In this document: positions 41,060 through 49,900 of the stretch, one piece after another | Numbering within the stretch: the stretch's first letter is position 1 | Layout of the letters: every line of letters starts with the position of its first letter | NCBI RefSeq assembly: GCF_003075455.1 | Contig: NZ_QDAE01000001.1 | Coordinates: 1 to 64,000 of the forward strand | Origin: Arthrobacter sp. Bz4 | GTDB taxonomy: Bacteria; Actinomycetota; Actinomycetes; Actinomycetales; Micrococcaceae | DNA: 64,000 nucleotides | Direction: 5' to 3' | Notes under the pieces: generated by a model | Database searches by the model: none | What the model saw: the letters and a program-made list of their open reading frames with translations, nothing else | What the model was told of the DNA's origin: nothing | Translations under genes and position numbers: made by a program

Positions 41060-42658
41060 TTGATTACCGTCTCGAACTTAGAGCTTCGCGCGGGAGCGCG
41101 CCTGCTTATGGATGCGGTGTCATTCCGTGTTGACCGCGGGGACAAGATTGGTCTGGTGGGTCGAAATGGTGCCGGCAAGACCACTCTGACCAGGGTCCTG
41201 GCGGGGGAGGGTCTGCCGGCCGGCGGGTCCGTCACCCGAAAGGGCGAAATCGGGTACCTGCCCCAGGACCCGCGGACACCCAATATGGAGCAGTTGGCCC
41301 GGGACCGGATCCTTTCGGCGCGGAACCTCGACGTCGTCGTCACCAAGCTGCGGGCCGCCCAGGAAGACATGGCGAGCGAAAACAATTCGGTGCGCGACAA
41401 GGCGATGGCCCGCTACGACCGGATCGAAGCAGAATTCCTTGCGCACGGCGGGTACGCTGCCGAAGCGGAGGCAGCCGCGATTTCCTCGAACCTCGCCCTG
41501 CCGGACCGGATCCTGAACCAGCCGCTGAGCACCCTCTCCGGTGGTCAGCGCCGGCGTGTTGAACTTGCGCGCATCCTGTACTCGGGCGCGGAGACCATGC
41601 TCCTCGATGAGCCAACCAACCACCTTGACGCTGACTCCATCACCTGGCTGCGCGAGTTCCTCAAGAACCACCAGGGTGGCCTGATTGTGATCAGCCACGA
41701 TGTGGACTTGCTGGAAGCGACGGTGAACAAGGTGTTCCACCTGGATGCCAACCGCGCCACGATCGACATCTACAACATCGGCTGGAAGCGTTACCTGCAG
41801 CAGCGCGAGACTGATGAACGCGCGAGGAAGCGTGAGCGCGCCAACACGGAGAAGAAGGCCCAGGTCCTCATGGACCAGGCCAACAAAATGCGGGCCAAGG
41901 CCACCAAGGCAGTTGCTGCGCAGAACATGGCGAAGCGTGCGGAACGCCTGCTGGGCGGGCTGGAAGCGGTGCGCGCGCAGGACCGCGTTGCTGCGCTGCG
42001 GTTCCCCGAACCGTCCCCGTGCGGCAAGACCCCCATGACCGCCGAGGGGCTCAGCAAGTCCTACGGTTCGCTGGAGATCTTCACCGACGTCGACCTCGCC
42101 ATCGACCGCGGATCGAAGGTAGTGATCCTCGGACTGAACGGTGCTGGCAAGACCACCCTGCTGCGGATGCTCGCCGGCGTCGACAAACCGGACACCGGCG
42201 AAGTCATCCCCGGGCACGGCCTGAAGGTGGGCTACTACGCCCAGGAACACGAAACCCTCGACACTGAGCGGACCGTCCTCGAGAACATGCGCTCCTCGGC
42301 ACCGGACATGAAGGACGCCGAAGTCCGCGGTGTCCTCGGGTCCTTCCTCTTCACGGGCGACGACGTCGACAAGCCTGCCGGGGTGCTCTCCGGTGGTGAG
42401 AAGACTCGACTGGCTCTGGCCACCATCGTCGCGTCGTCAGCCAACGTGTTGCTGCTCGACGAACCGACCAACAACCTAGACCCCGCCAGCCGTGCCGAGA
42501 TTCTGGGGGCGCTGCGCAACTACAGTGGCGCCGTCGTCCTGGTCAGCCACGATGAGGGAGCGGTTGAGGCGCTCAACCCCGAACGGGTGGTGCTGCTACC
42601 CGACGGCGTCGAGGACCTTTGGAGCGATGACTATCTCGACCTGGTGACGATGGCCTAA
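41060..42658 (+). CDS. ABC-F family ATPase
   Basis: 532 residues with two ABC domains and no membrane segments. Walker A GRNGAGKTT and GLNGAGKTT, signatures LSGGQRRRVELA and LSGGEKTRLALA, and an Arg/Lys-rich linker near residues 250-300, as expected for ribosome-associated ABC-F factors. It may act in translation or antibiotic protection; no specific subtype is claimed. It starts at TTG (41060) with GAAAGG eight bases upstream. It overlaps convergent SURF1 by four bases. Confidence 0.9.
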   Translation: MITVSNLELRAGARLLMDAVSFRVDRGDKIGLVGRNGAGKTTLTRVLAGEGLPAGGSVTRKGEIGYLPQDPRTPNMEQLARDRILSARNLDVVVTKLRAAQEDMASENNSVRDKAMARYDRIEAEFLAHGGYAAEAEAAAISSNLALPDRILNQPLSTLSGGQRRRVELARILYSGAETMLLDEPTNHLDADSITWLREFLKNHQGGLIVISHDVDLLEATVNKVFHLDANRATIDIYNIGWKRYLQQRETDERARKRERANTEKKAQVLMDQANKMRAKATKAVAAQNMAKRAERLLGGLEAVRAQDRVAALRFPEPSPCGKTPMTAEGLSKSYGSLEIFTDVDLAIDRGSKVVILGLNGAGKTTLLRMLAGVDKPDTGEVIPGHGLKVGYYAQEHETLDTERTVLENMRSSAPDMKDAEVRGVLGSFLFTGDDVDKPAGVLSGGEKTRLALATIVASSANVLLLDEPTNNLDPASRAEILGALRNYSGAVVLVSHDEGAVEALNPERVVLLPDGVEDLWSDDYLDLVTMA

Positions 42659-43491
42659 TAGCCGCGCGCGTCGAGGTAGGCGTCTTCTTCTTCCTCGGCG
42701 GTGGGGCGGCGCTGTCGTCGCGACGGCAGCGCCGAGATGGTGCCGTTGGCTTCTGCGGCCTCTTCTTCGTCCGTCCGCTGCTGCTGCCGGGCGGCGTAGC
42801 CGAACCCCACGAACAACAGGCCGCCGAAGGCGAACCACTGCATGGAGTAGGACAAGTGCGGTCCGGCGTCCAGGGACGGACGGGGGAAGATCCGCGGCGA
42901 AGTCGCCGGTGCCGGACTTTCGGCTGACATCAGCCCGTAGGCACCCGTCTGAAGCTCGTAGTCGAGGACCTCGTCGTACCGTGCCAGGTTGATGGACGCG
43001 ATCTGGCCCTCCGGGGCCCCGCGATCCAGCTGCGGCTCACCCGGCTTGATCCTCGCCGTCACGGTGACCTCGCCGTCGGGCGGCTGAGGGAAAGCATCGG
43101 GACGGCCCGCCGCATCATTGCCGATCGGTAGCCAACCGCGGTTGATAATCACCGCTGACCCGTCCGCCAGTTTGAGCGGCACCAGCACTTCGTAGCCGGG
43201 GCGTCCGCTGAAGGGACGGTTGCGCACCACCAGCTGGTTGGCCGTGTCATAGGTTCCGGTCAGCTCAATGGGCAGCCATTCCTCGGCAGGGTCAAACGAT
43301 CTGAAGTCGGCGGTGTCCGCTGCATACGGGACGGCTGGCTGGTCATAGTTGGCTTCGATCCGTTGGATCGTGTCAGCCAGCTGGTCACGACGGTCGAGCT
43401 GCCACATACCGAGGGAGCTGCACGCGACGGCGAGCAGGACCACGAGGGCAAACCACCCCAGCCAGCGGGGCGAAACGAGAAAACGGTACAT
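42655..43491 (-). CDS. SURF1 family cytochrome oxidase assembly protein
   Basis: 278 residues. An N-terminal membrane helix (LGWFALVVLLAVACSSLGMWQL in pieces), the conserved LGMWQLDRR, INRGWLP and a second helix (MQWFAFGGLLFVGFGYA) give the SURF1 plan. SURF1 helps assemble haem-copper oxidase, in line with ctaA/ctaB elsewhere in the window. The tail is rich in Arg and Glu. Confidence 0.88.
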   Translation of the reverse strand: MYRFLVSPRWLGWFALVVLLAVACSSLGMWQLDRRDQLADTIQRIEANYDQPAVPYAADTADFRSFDPAEEWLPIELTGTYDTANQLVVRNRPFSGRPGYEVLVPLKLADGSAVIINRGWLPIGNDAAGRPDAFPQPPDGEVTVTARIKPGEPQLDRGAPEGQIASINLARYDEVLDYELQTGAYGLMSAESPAPATSPRIFPRPSLDAGPHLSYSMQWFAFGGLLFVGFGYAARQQQRTDEEEAAEANGTISALPSRRQRRPTAEEEEDAYLDARGY

Positions 43492-43770
43492 CTATGCTGT
43501 GTCCTCGGCTGAGCCCGCCAGGGGCAGGGTTTCCTTCCACAGATCACGGGTCTGCAGGTAGTTCTCCAGCCAGTCGCGGTGCTCCCCACACGCAACCCAA
43601 ATTTTCCGGCGCTCTGGCGTATGGATTTTTGGGTTGTTCCATAGCAGCTGCCAGGTTGCGGGCAGCCGGCACGCCTTGCGTGAGCACACGGTCTCGGCGG
43701 GCCGGCCGCCCGGCTCCCGCGTGGTTCCTGGGGCAGCGCTGAGCTGCTGCAGCTGGTCAAGAAGATTCAT
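43492..43770 (-). CDS. Conserved small protein with zinc-finger-like cysteines
   Basis: 92 residues. CSRKAC followed by LWNNPKIHTPERRKIWVACGEH in pieces gives a C-x4-C ... C-x2-H pattern that could bind zinc. Similar small proteins sit beside SURF1 in related actinobacteria, as I recall. Function unknown. It overlaps the DUF3099 gene by four bases, so the three genes are probably one operon. Confidence 0.75.
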   Translation of the reverse strand: MNLLDQLQQLSAAPGTTREPGGRPAETVCSRKACRLPATWQLLWNNPKIHTPERRKIWVACGEHRDWLENYLQTRDLWKETLPLAGSAEDTA

Positions 43771-44180
43771 ACGGTGGGACGTCCCCTGTACAGCTTGTCG
43801 TTGGTGGTGGCCGGGTCGACGTCGTCGTCGTCAATAATTTCGCCCTGCAGCACGTCGTCGGTGGGCTCCGGGGACACCGGGGCCGCGGTCTCAAGAGCGG
43901 GGAGGGGCACGTTATCGATCAGCGACTGGCTGTGGGGCAGGTCGCTGGTGTCGGACCCACCGTTAGCGAAGATCACCGCGAAGTACGGCAGCACCACCGC
44001 ACCAACGATCACCACCCACTGCAGCCAGCCCTCAACGAAAAAAACGAGGACGATGCAGACGAGACGGATACCCATCGAAATGGAATATTTGATCATTCGC
44101 CCGCGTATTTCATCGCTGTGGGCGCTTCGCGCATCGGTAATACTGTGGACGTCAGCGCCATGCCGGATTTGCTTGCTCAT
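43767..44180 (-). CDS. DUF3099 domain membrane protein
   Basis: 137 residues. VHSITDARSAHSDEIRGRM then two adjacent membrane helices (ISMGIRLVCIVLVFFVEGW and WVVIVGAVVLPYFAVIFA) match DUF3099, followed by an acidic cytoplasmic tail. Function unknown. The ATG at 44180 has GGAG upstream; a GTG at 44183 directly precedes it. Confidence 0.83.
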   Translation of the reverse strand: MSKQIRHGADVHSITDARSAHSDEIRGRMIKYSISMGIRLVCIVLVFFVEGWLQWVVIVGAVVLPYFAVIFANGGSDTSDLPHSQSLIDNVPLPALETAAPVSPEPTDDVLQGEIIDDDDVDPATTNDKLYRGRPTV

Positions 44181-44348
44181 CACACTCCAAGGGACCTTTC
44201 TATTGTCTCACTCAGTGCCCCAAGATGTTAAAAGCCTGGCAGCCACCAAAGGTTCCCCCGGCGGCTGCCCTTCGCCACATTCTTGCAGTTCAGCAGGTCC
44301 CAGCTAGGATCGGCAGGGATAGTTGGAGCAATGATTCTGGAGGAATCC

Positions 44349-45068
44349 GTGGCAGACGCCGAGCAGGGACGCAGTGTTTTGGTAACCGGAGGCAACCGCG
44401 GCATTGGGCTTGCCATTGCGCGAGCCTTTGTTGAGAACGGTGACCGGGTGGCCATTACCTACCGCAGCGGGGAGGTTCCTGAGGGACTTCTCGGTGTGAA
44501 AGCCGACGTCACCAGCGAAGCGCAGGTCGACGCCGCGTTCACCGCCGTCGAGGAAGCCCACGGCCCCGTCGAGGTGCTGGTCGCCAACGCCGGGATGACC
44601 CGTGACACGCTGCTGCTGCGGATGAGTGAGTCGGACTTCACCGACGTCATCGACACCAACCTCACCGGCGCGTTCCGCGTCATCAAGAGGGCTTCGAAGG
44701 GGATGATCCGCCTCCGGAAAGGCCGCGTGGTGCTGATCTCTTCGGTGACGGGGCTGTACGGTGCTCCCGGGCAGATCAACTATTCGGCGTCGAAGGCGGG
44801 CCTGATCGGCATCGCCAGGTCGCTCACCCGCGAACTGGGTTCGCGGGGTATCACCGCGAACGTGGTGGCTCCGGGTTTCATTAACACCGATATGACCGCC
44901 GAGCTGCCCGAGGACACCCGCAAAAACTACCTCGCCACCATCCCGGCCCGACGGTTCGCTGAGCCGACCGAGGTGGCCAACGTGGTGCGGTGGATTGCCA
45001 GCGACGACGCCGCCTACATCTCCGGAGCGGTCATCCCCGTCGACGGTGGACTGGGCATGGGCCACTAA
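44349..45068 (+). CDS. fabG: 3-oxoacyl-ACP reductase (FabG-like)
   Basis: 239 residues, a classical short-chain dehydrogenase. Cofactor loop TGGNRGIG near residues 12-19, NAG motif, catalytic Ser in LISSVTGLYG and YSASK with Tyr and Lys. It would reduce 3-oxoacyl-ACP in fatty-acid elongation. GTG at 44349 with GGAGGA five bases upstream is the best start; an ATG at 44331 is in frame but less supported. Confidence 0.88.
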   Translation: MADAEQGRSVLVTGGNRGIGLAIARAFVENGDRVAITYRSGEVPEGLLGVKADVTSEAQVDAAFTAVEEAHGPVEVLVANAGMTRDTLLLRMSESDFTDVIDTNLTGAFRVIKRASKGMIRLRKGRVVLISSVTGLYGAPGQINYSASKAGLIGIARSLTRELGSRGITANVVAPGFINTDMTAELPEDTRKNYLATIPARRFAEPTEVANVVRWIASDDAAYISGAVIPVDGGLGMGH

Positions 45069-45129
45069 CAGCACAGCGTTTATCACCCGTTTTCACTGAC
45101 TAATGTTTCACCGACTAAGAGGAGTACCT

Positions 45130-45873
45130 ATGGCCGCGTTGGATGGCACACCCGCAATCGTCACCGGATCATCACGCGGAATCGGGGCTGATGTCGCGAA
45201 ACTGCTCGCGGACCAGGGCGCCGCCGTCGTCGTCAATTACCGCCAGAAGGCACCGCGCGCCGCGAAGGTGGTGGCGGGGATCGAGGCCGCTGGCGGGAAG
45301 GCGGTAGCTGTTGGCGCCGACCTGACCACCGCTGAGGGGTCAGCGGCGCTGATCCAGGCAGCGGTCGACAACTTCGGGGGTCTGGGTTTGCTGGTCCTCA
45401 ATGCGTCGGGCGGGATGGAATCGGGAGTCGAGGAAGACTATGCCCTGAAACTGAACCGTGACGCGCAGGTCAACATGCTCCGCGCGGCGATGGACGTGAT
45501 GCCGTCGGGTTCCCGCGTGGTGTTCATCACCAGCCATCAGGCGCACTTCATCAACACGGTTCCCACGATGGCAGCCTACGAGGCCGTCGCTCGCAGTAAG
45601 CGGGCCGGTGAGGATGCCCTCCGCGAGCTGCTGCCTGAGCTGGAAGCCAAGGGCATCACCCTGGTTGTGGTTTCCGGCGACATGATCGAGGGAACCGTTA
45701 CGGCAACCCTGCTGGACCGGGCCACCCCCGGGGCGATTGAAGCGCGCCGCGAGCAGGCCGGGCGGCTCTACTCGGTCGCCGAGTTTGCCGCTGAGATCGC
45801 GAAGATGGCCACTGCCGATGTCCCCAGCGGACACACGGAGTACGTCGGCGGCTACGAGTACTTCACCAAGTAG
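45130..45873 (+). CDS. Short-chain dehydrogenase-like protein with altered active site
   Basis: 247 residues. The cofactor loop TGSSRGIG and the Rossmann pattern are normal and a Ser lies in FITSHQAHF. Where a YxxxK pair is expected the sequence reads YEAVARSKRAGED: the Lys is aligned with a Val in the Tyr position, with a Tyr three residues earlier. It may be non-catalytic or use a shifted tyrosine. It begins 61 bases after fabG with AGGAG upstream. Confidence 0.85.
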   Translation: MAALDGTPAIVTGSSRGIGADVAKLLADQGAAVVVNYRQKAPRAAKVVAGIEAAGGKAVAVGADLTTAEGSAALIQAAVDNFGGLGLLVLNASGGMESGVEEDYALKLNRDAQVNMLRAAMDVMPSGSRVVFITSHQAHFINTVPTMAAYEAVARSKRAGEDALRELLPELEAKGITLVVVSGDMIEGTVTATLLDRATPGAIEARREQAGRLYSVAEFAAEIAKMATADVPSGHTEYVGGYEYFTK

Positions 45874-45881
45874 CCGGTTCC

Positions 45882-45916
45882 TTCACCGCCCCAGGATTGG
45901 GTCCTGGGGCGGTGAA
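45882..45916. terminator. Bidirectional hairpin between the SDR gene and serB
   Basis: TTCACCGCCCCAGGA and TCCTGGGGCGGTGAA form a perfect 15-bp stem with a 5-base loop. It lies between two convergent genes. There is no long T-run on either side. Confidence 0.75.
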
Positions 45917-45943
45917 GTCCATCAAGAGTCAGCCCGGTCCAGG

Positions 45944-46828
45944 TCAGTACCGGCTGAAGTGCCTGACCACGTCCAGGTAGGGCAGATCGATCGAGGCGTC
46001 CGCAGCCGCACGGACCGCGGGCTTGGCGTTGAAAGCCACCCCGAGCCCAGCCGCGCCAAGCATGTCGAGGTCATTGGCACCGTCCCCGACGGCGATGGTC
46101 CGCTCCATCGGCACGCCGGCCTCCGCAGCCCACCGCCGCAGGGCCCGTTCCTTGGCTGCGCGGTCCACTACCGGGCCCACGACCTCACCGGTGAGATGTC
46201 CGTCGTCGCTGACGCCCAGTACGTTGGCCTCCGCGAAGGTCAGGCTCAGTTGGGCGGCCAGCGGGTCGAGTAGCTGGGTGAAACCGCCCGAGACTGCGGC
46301 AACCGCGTGCCCTGCCGCCAGATAGTGGCGGACCAGCTCCTCAGCGCCGTCGCTGAACTCAATGACCGATCCCACCTCGGCGAGGACACTGACCGGAAGG
46401 CCCTTGAGCACCGCCACCCTCGATCGGAGGCTCTGGGTGAAATCTATTTCGCCGCGCATCGCCGCGTCGGTGACGGCGGCGACCTCAGCCTCCCGGCCAG
46501 CGTGGGCAGCCAGCAACTCAATGACTTCCTGCCGGATCAAGGTGGAATCCACGTCCATGATGAGGAGCTTTCGTCCCTCGTCAACCAGTGGGGGAGGGAC
46601 GACGGCGCAGCTCAGGTCACCCGTCAGGTGGGGCTGCACAGCGGTCCGCAGGTCGGCGGCGTCGCCGTCGAACGAGACGAAAACGGTGGACGCCTGGAAG
46701 CGTGAGCTCCCCGAGTTCTCGAGTTCGATGATCTGGGCACCGGTGTTCTGGACGGCACCCTGGACAGCGATCAGAAACTCATCCGGAAGCTGCACACCGT
46801 AACTGACGACACCGAATTCCCTGGGCAT
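45944..46828 (-). CDS. serB: Phosphoserine phosphatase
   Basis: 294 residues. An N-terminal ACT-like regulatory region of about 80 residues is followed by the HAD catalytic domain: IMDVDSTLIRQEVIELLA (nucleophile motif), VSGGFTQLL, and VGDGANDLDMLGAAGLGVAFNAKP in pieces. It makes serine from phosphoserine. ATG start at 46828. Confidence 0.93.
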   Translation of the reverse strand: MPREFGVVSYGVQLPDEFLIAVQGAVQNTGAQIIELENSGSSRFQASTVFVSFDGDAADLRTAVQPHLTGDLSCAVVPPPLVDEGRKLLIMDVDSTLIRQEVIELLAAHAGREAEVAAVTDAAMRGEIDFTQSLRSRVAVLKGLPVSVLAEVGSVIEFSDGAEELVRHYLAAGHAVAAVSGGFTQLLDPLAAQLSLTFAEANVLGVSDDGHLTGEVVGPVVDRAAKERALRRWAAEAGVPMERTIAVGDGANDLDMLGAAGLGVAFNAKPAVRAAADASIDLPYLDVVRHFSRY

Positions 46829-47014
46829 AATCCTCCACTTTCACCATTGGTCTTCAACCGCAGCGCGGTCAGCGCCACCAAGCCATTATCGCCGGGCGCC
46901 GGGCGGGCTCCGAAATCAGTTCCCCGGACGACGCCGGCCGCTCATCCTGCCCACCGGGCGCCGGGCGGGCGCCGTTTCGCGTTTGCTGCGCTAGTTGGCC
47001 TAATGTCTAGTGCT

Positions 47015-47806
47015 ATGAGTGATGTTCTTGAGTTAGCTGGGGTAAGCCTTGTCCGGGGCGGCAAGACGCTGTTGGACAGCGTGGACTGGCAGGTCAAGGA
47101 CGGCGAACGCTGGGTGATCATGGGCCCGAACGGTGCAGGCAAAACCACCCTGCTCCAGATCGCCGGCGCCCGCATCCACCCCACCCAGGGTGTCGCGGGT
47201 ATCCTGGACGAAGTTCTGGGTGCGGTGGATGTCTTCGAGTTGCGTCCCCGCATCGGGCTCGCCTCGGCGGCCCTCGCCGCCCAGATACCCGAGCACGAAA
47301 CCGTGCTCAACGTGGTGGTCACCGCTTCCTACGGGATCACCGGACGGTGGCGGGAGCAGTACGAAAAGCAGGACGCCCGCCGCGCCTTTGCCCTGCTCGA
47401 TGCGTGGGGCATGTCCACCTTCATGAACCGGCCGTTTGCCTCCCTCAGCGAGGGCGAACGCAAGCGCGTCCAGATCGCCCGGGCCCTGATGACCGACCCG
47501 GAGCTGCTGCTCCTCGACGAGCCCGGCGCCGGGCTGGACCTCGCCGGTCGTGAAGACCTGATCACCCGGCTCACTGCCCTGGCCCAGGACGAGGAATCAC
47601 CGGTCATGGTGTTAGTGACCCATCACCTCGAAGAGGTGCCACCGGGATTCACCCACGCCATGCTGATGCGCGACGGCGCGGTAGTGGCTTCCGGCCCGAT
47701 CGAGACCGTCTTCACCGAAGAGCACCTCAGCGCAGCTTTCGATGTGCCCCTCGACGTCCGCCAGCAGGACGGCCGCTACACGGCTGTCGCCCGTTCCCGC
47801 GCCTAG
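47015..47806 (+). CDS. ABC transporter ATP-binding protein
   Basis: 263 residues. Walker A GPNGAGKTT, signature LSEGERKRVQIA (Ser-Glu in place of Ser-Gly), Walker B LLLLDEPGAGLD, H-loop VTHHLEEVP. It resembles the YlmA/ModF group that lacks an adjacent permease. The ATG at 47015 (MSDVLELAG) fits the family; an ATG at 47003 is also possible. TauE-like gene follows in the same direction. Confidence 0.87.
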   Translation: MSDVLELAGVSLVRGGKTLLDSVDWQVKDGERWVIMGPNGAGKTTLLQIAGARIHPTQGVAGILDEVLGAVDVFELRPRIGLASAALAAQIPEHETVLNVVVTASYGITGRWREQYEKQDARRAFALLDAWGMSTFMNRPFASLSEGERKRVQIARALMTDPELLLLDEPGAGLDLAGREDLITRLTALAQDEESPVMVLVTHHLEEVPPGFTHAMLMRDGAVVASGPIETVFTEEHLSAAFDVPLDVRQQDGRYTAVARSRA

Positions 47807-47824
47807 CGACCGGTACGCCTGCTG

Positions 47825-48604
47825 ATGGAACTGCTGCAGGGTGCCCTCATTTTTGTTGCCGGTCTCTGGGCCGGTGCCATCAATTCGGTGGTGGGCTCCG
47901 GCACGCTCGTCACCTTCCCGGTCCTGCTCGCCCTGGGATTCGCCCCGGTCACAGCGACCATCAGCAACGCGATGGGCCTGATCGCGGGCGGTGTATCGGG
48001 AACCTGGGGGTACCGTCGTGAACTTGCCGGTTTGCGCTCGACCATTCTTCGCCTGCTTCCCGCCTCGGTTCTCGGGGGGATCACCGGTGCAGCTCTCCTC
48101 CTGAATCTGCCGGAACAGGTCTTCGAATTCGCGGCGCCAATCCTGATCGTCATTGCCCTGGGCTTTGTGATCTTCCAGCCCGCGCTGCAACGCAGGGTGC
48201 TGCTCCGGGCTGGACGCAAGGAGTCCACCCGGGCCCACCCCGTGGGGCTGACCATCCTCGTGTACCTGGCGGGCGTCTACGGCGGGTACTTCGTCGCAGC
48301 TCAGGGCATCCTGCTGGTGGGTATCCTCGGCATTTTCCTGCACGGCACCATCCAGAACGCCACCGCAGTGAAGAACCTGCTGGTGCTCGCCGTCAACGTG
48401 GTGGCAGGCATTTCGTACATGCTCTTCGCGTTCGACCGCATCAACTGGTGGGTGGTTCTGGTCATCGCCGTCAGCTCACTCATTGGCGGCTTCTTTGGTG
48501 CGGTGATCGGACGCAGGCTACGTCCGGCAGTGCTGCGGTCGATCATTGTGACTCTCGGCCTGATCGCCCTCTACATCATGGTCGCCCGGCTGGTCACCGG
48601 ATGA
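47825..48604 (+). CDS. TauE/SafE family membrane protein
   Basis: 259 residues with about eight membrane helices. The GAINSVVGSGTLVTFPVLLALG and YGGYFVAAQGILLVGIL segments are the two repeats of the TauE/SafE (sulfite exporter) family. Substrate unknown; family members export sulfite or organosulfur anions. The stop overlaps the methyltransferase ATG (ATGA). Confidence 0.87.
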   Translation: MELLQGALIFVAGLWAGAINSVVGSGTLVTFPVLLALGFAPVTATISNAMGLIAGGVSGTWGYRRELAGLRSTILRLLPASVLGGITGAALLLNLPEQVFEFAAPILIVIALGFVIFQPALQRRVLLRAGRKESTRAHPVGLTILVYLAGVYGGYFVAAQGILLVGILGIFLHGTIQNATAVKNLLVLAVNVVAGISYMLFAFDRINWWVVLVIAVSSLIGGFFGAVIGRRLRPAVLRSIIVTLGLIALYIMVARLVTG

Positions 48605-49404
48605 GCATCCACCGCCTAACCGACCCCGCCGACCCGCTGGTGTCGGACTACACCTCCCTGACCGATACACAGCTCCGCCGACGACGGGAACCCGCCGAAG
48701 GCCTCTACATTGCCGAAAGCACCAAGGTGCTCCGGCGAGCCGTCGACGCCGGCCACACCCCACGGTCCTTCTTTCTCACCGACAAATGGCTGCCCGATCT
48801 GCAGGACCTGCTGGAGCGTTTCCCCGCGGTCCCCGCTTTCATCGGCACCGAACAGATCCTCGAACAGATCACCGGCTTCCATCTGCACCGTGGTGCGCTG
48901 GCCGCCATGGACCGGCCCCGTCCGCTCGACCTCGATGGGGTACTGGAGGGCGCGCACCGGATCGCCGTCCTTGAGGACATCGTCGACCACACCAACCTCG
49001 GCGCTATCTTTCGCTCCGCTGCGGCACTCGGTGTGGACGCCGTCCTGATCAGTCCGCGCTGTGCCGACCCGCTTTACCGGCGTGCAATCAGGGTCAGCAT
49101 GGGCGCCGTTTTCCAGGTGCCATGGGTGAGATTAACCGAGTGGCCTGCGCAGCTCGGCGATCTGCAGGAGGCAGGATTCGTGGTTGCCGGGCTCGCCCTG
49201 GGGGACAAGACCATCGCCCTGGACGACCTCAGCGCCGCCCGCCACGAACGGCTCGCCCTGGTGCTTGGCACTGAGGGGGAGGGCCTGACCCGGGCGACCC
49301 TGGAACAGGCCGACCACAGCGTGAGCATCCCGATGCGAGCCGGCGTCGATTCGCTCAATGTCGCAGCGGCAAGCGCGGTCGCTTTCTGGGAATGCCGGCG
49401 CTAG
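48601..49404 (+). CDS. TrmH/SpoU-family RNA 2'-O-methyltransferase
   Basis: 267 residues. An N-terminal substrate-binding region (EGLYIAESTKVLRRAVDAG) precedes the SPOUT domain: DHTNLGAIFRSAAALG, LVLGTEGEGL and IPMRAGVDSLNVAAAS, the three motifs. It methylates a ribose in rRNA or tRNA; target unknown. ATG at 48601 is coupled to the upstream gene; the frame continues to 48448 only by chance overlap. Confidence 0.92.
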   Translation: MSIHRLTDPADPLVSDYTSLTDTQLRRRREPAEGLYIAESTKVLRRAVDAGHTPRSFFLTDKWLPDLQDLLERFPAVPAFIGTEQILEQITGFHLHRGALAAMDRPRPLDLDGVLEGAHRIAVLEDIVDHTNLGAIFRSAAALGVDAVLISPRCADPLYRRAIRVSMGAVFQVPWVRLTEWPAQLGDLQEAGFVVAGLALGDKTIALDDLSAARHERLALVLGTEGEGLTRATLEQADHSVSIPMRAGVDSLNVAAASAVAFWECRR

Positions 49405-49544
49405 CTGCCGTGCCACACCCACCGGTGGCAAGATGGCTGGGACCGCCTCGGGTGCGGTAGAGTGGGTAGCTGGTCTTAGGGCCAACCAACTTTTCCAACC
49501 CCCTTGTGCCTGGCCAAATCCAGGCAACTAACGAAGGTAACACT

Positions 49545-49799
49545 GTGAAGTCTGATATCCACCCCAAGTATTCAACGGTTGTTTTCCGCGACCTCGCGTC
49601 CGAGAAGTCATTCCTGACCCGGTCCACCGTGACCTCCAAGAAGACTGTTGAGTGGGAGGACGGCAACACCTACCCACTGGTCGAGGTCGAAATTTCCTCC
49701 GAGTCGCACCCTTTCTACACCGGCAAGCAGCGGATCATGGACTCCGCCGGCCGCGTCGAGCGCTTCAACGCCCGCTTCAAGGGCTTCGGCAAGAAGTAA
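49545..49799 (+). CDS. rpmE2: 50S ribosomal protein L31, type B
   Basis: 84 residues. [16 protein letters not shown] and the tail [20 protein letters not shown] are type B L31; no CxxC zinc pair, so this is the zinc-independent paralogue. It replaces the zinc form when zinc is short. GTG at 49545 with GAAGG upstream. Strong hairpin follows. Confidence 0.95.
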   Translation: MKSDIHPKYSTVVFRDLASEKSFLTRSTVTSKKTVEWEDGNTYPLVEVEISSESHPFYTGKQRIMDSAGRVERFNARFKGFGKK

Positions 49800-49826
49800 T
49801 GCCGAGAGCAGACTAGTCTGCCTGAT

Positions 49827-49862
49827 GGGTCCGGACCGCTTAGGCGGTCCGGGCCCATTTCT
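49827..49862 (+). terminator. Rho-independent-type terminator after rpmE2
   Basis: GGGTCCGGACCGC pairs with GCGGTCCGGGCCC (one G-U pair) over a TTAG loop, followed by ATTTCTT. It lies 28 bases after the rpmE2 stop. Confidence 0.85.
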
Positions 49863-49900
49863 TGTTCACCACCGTTTACCAGTCTCCAAGGAGCACCCCG

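Noticed and set aside
49411-49430. TGCCAC/GTGGCA hairpin as terminator of the TrmH-type gene
   Set aside because: Only a 6-bp stem and no T-run; support too weak.
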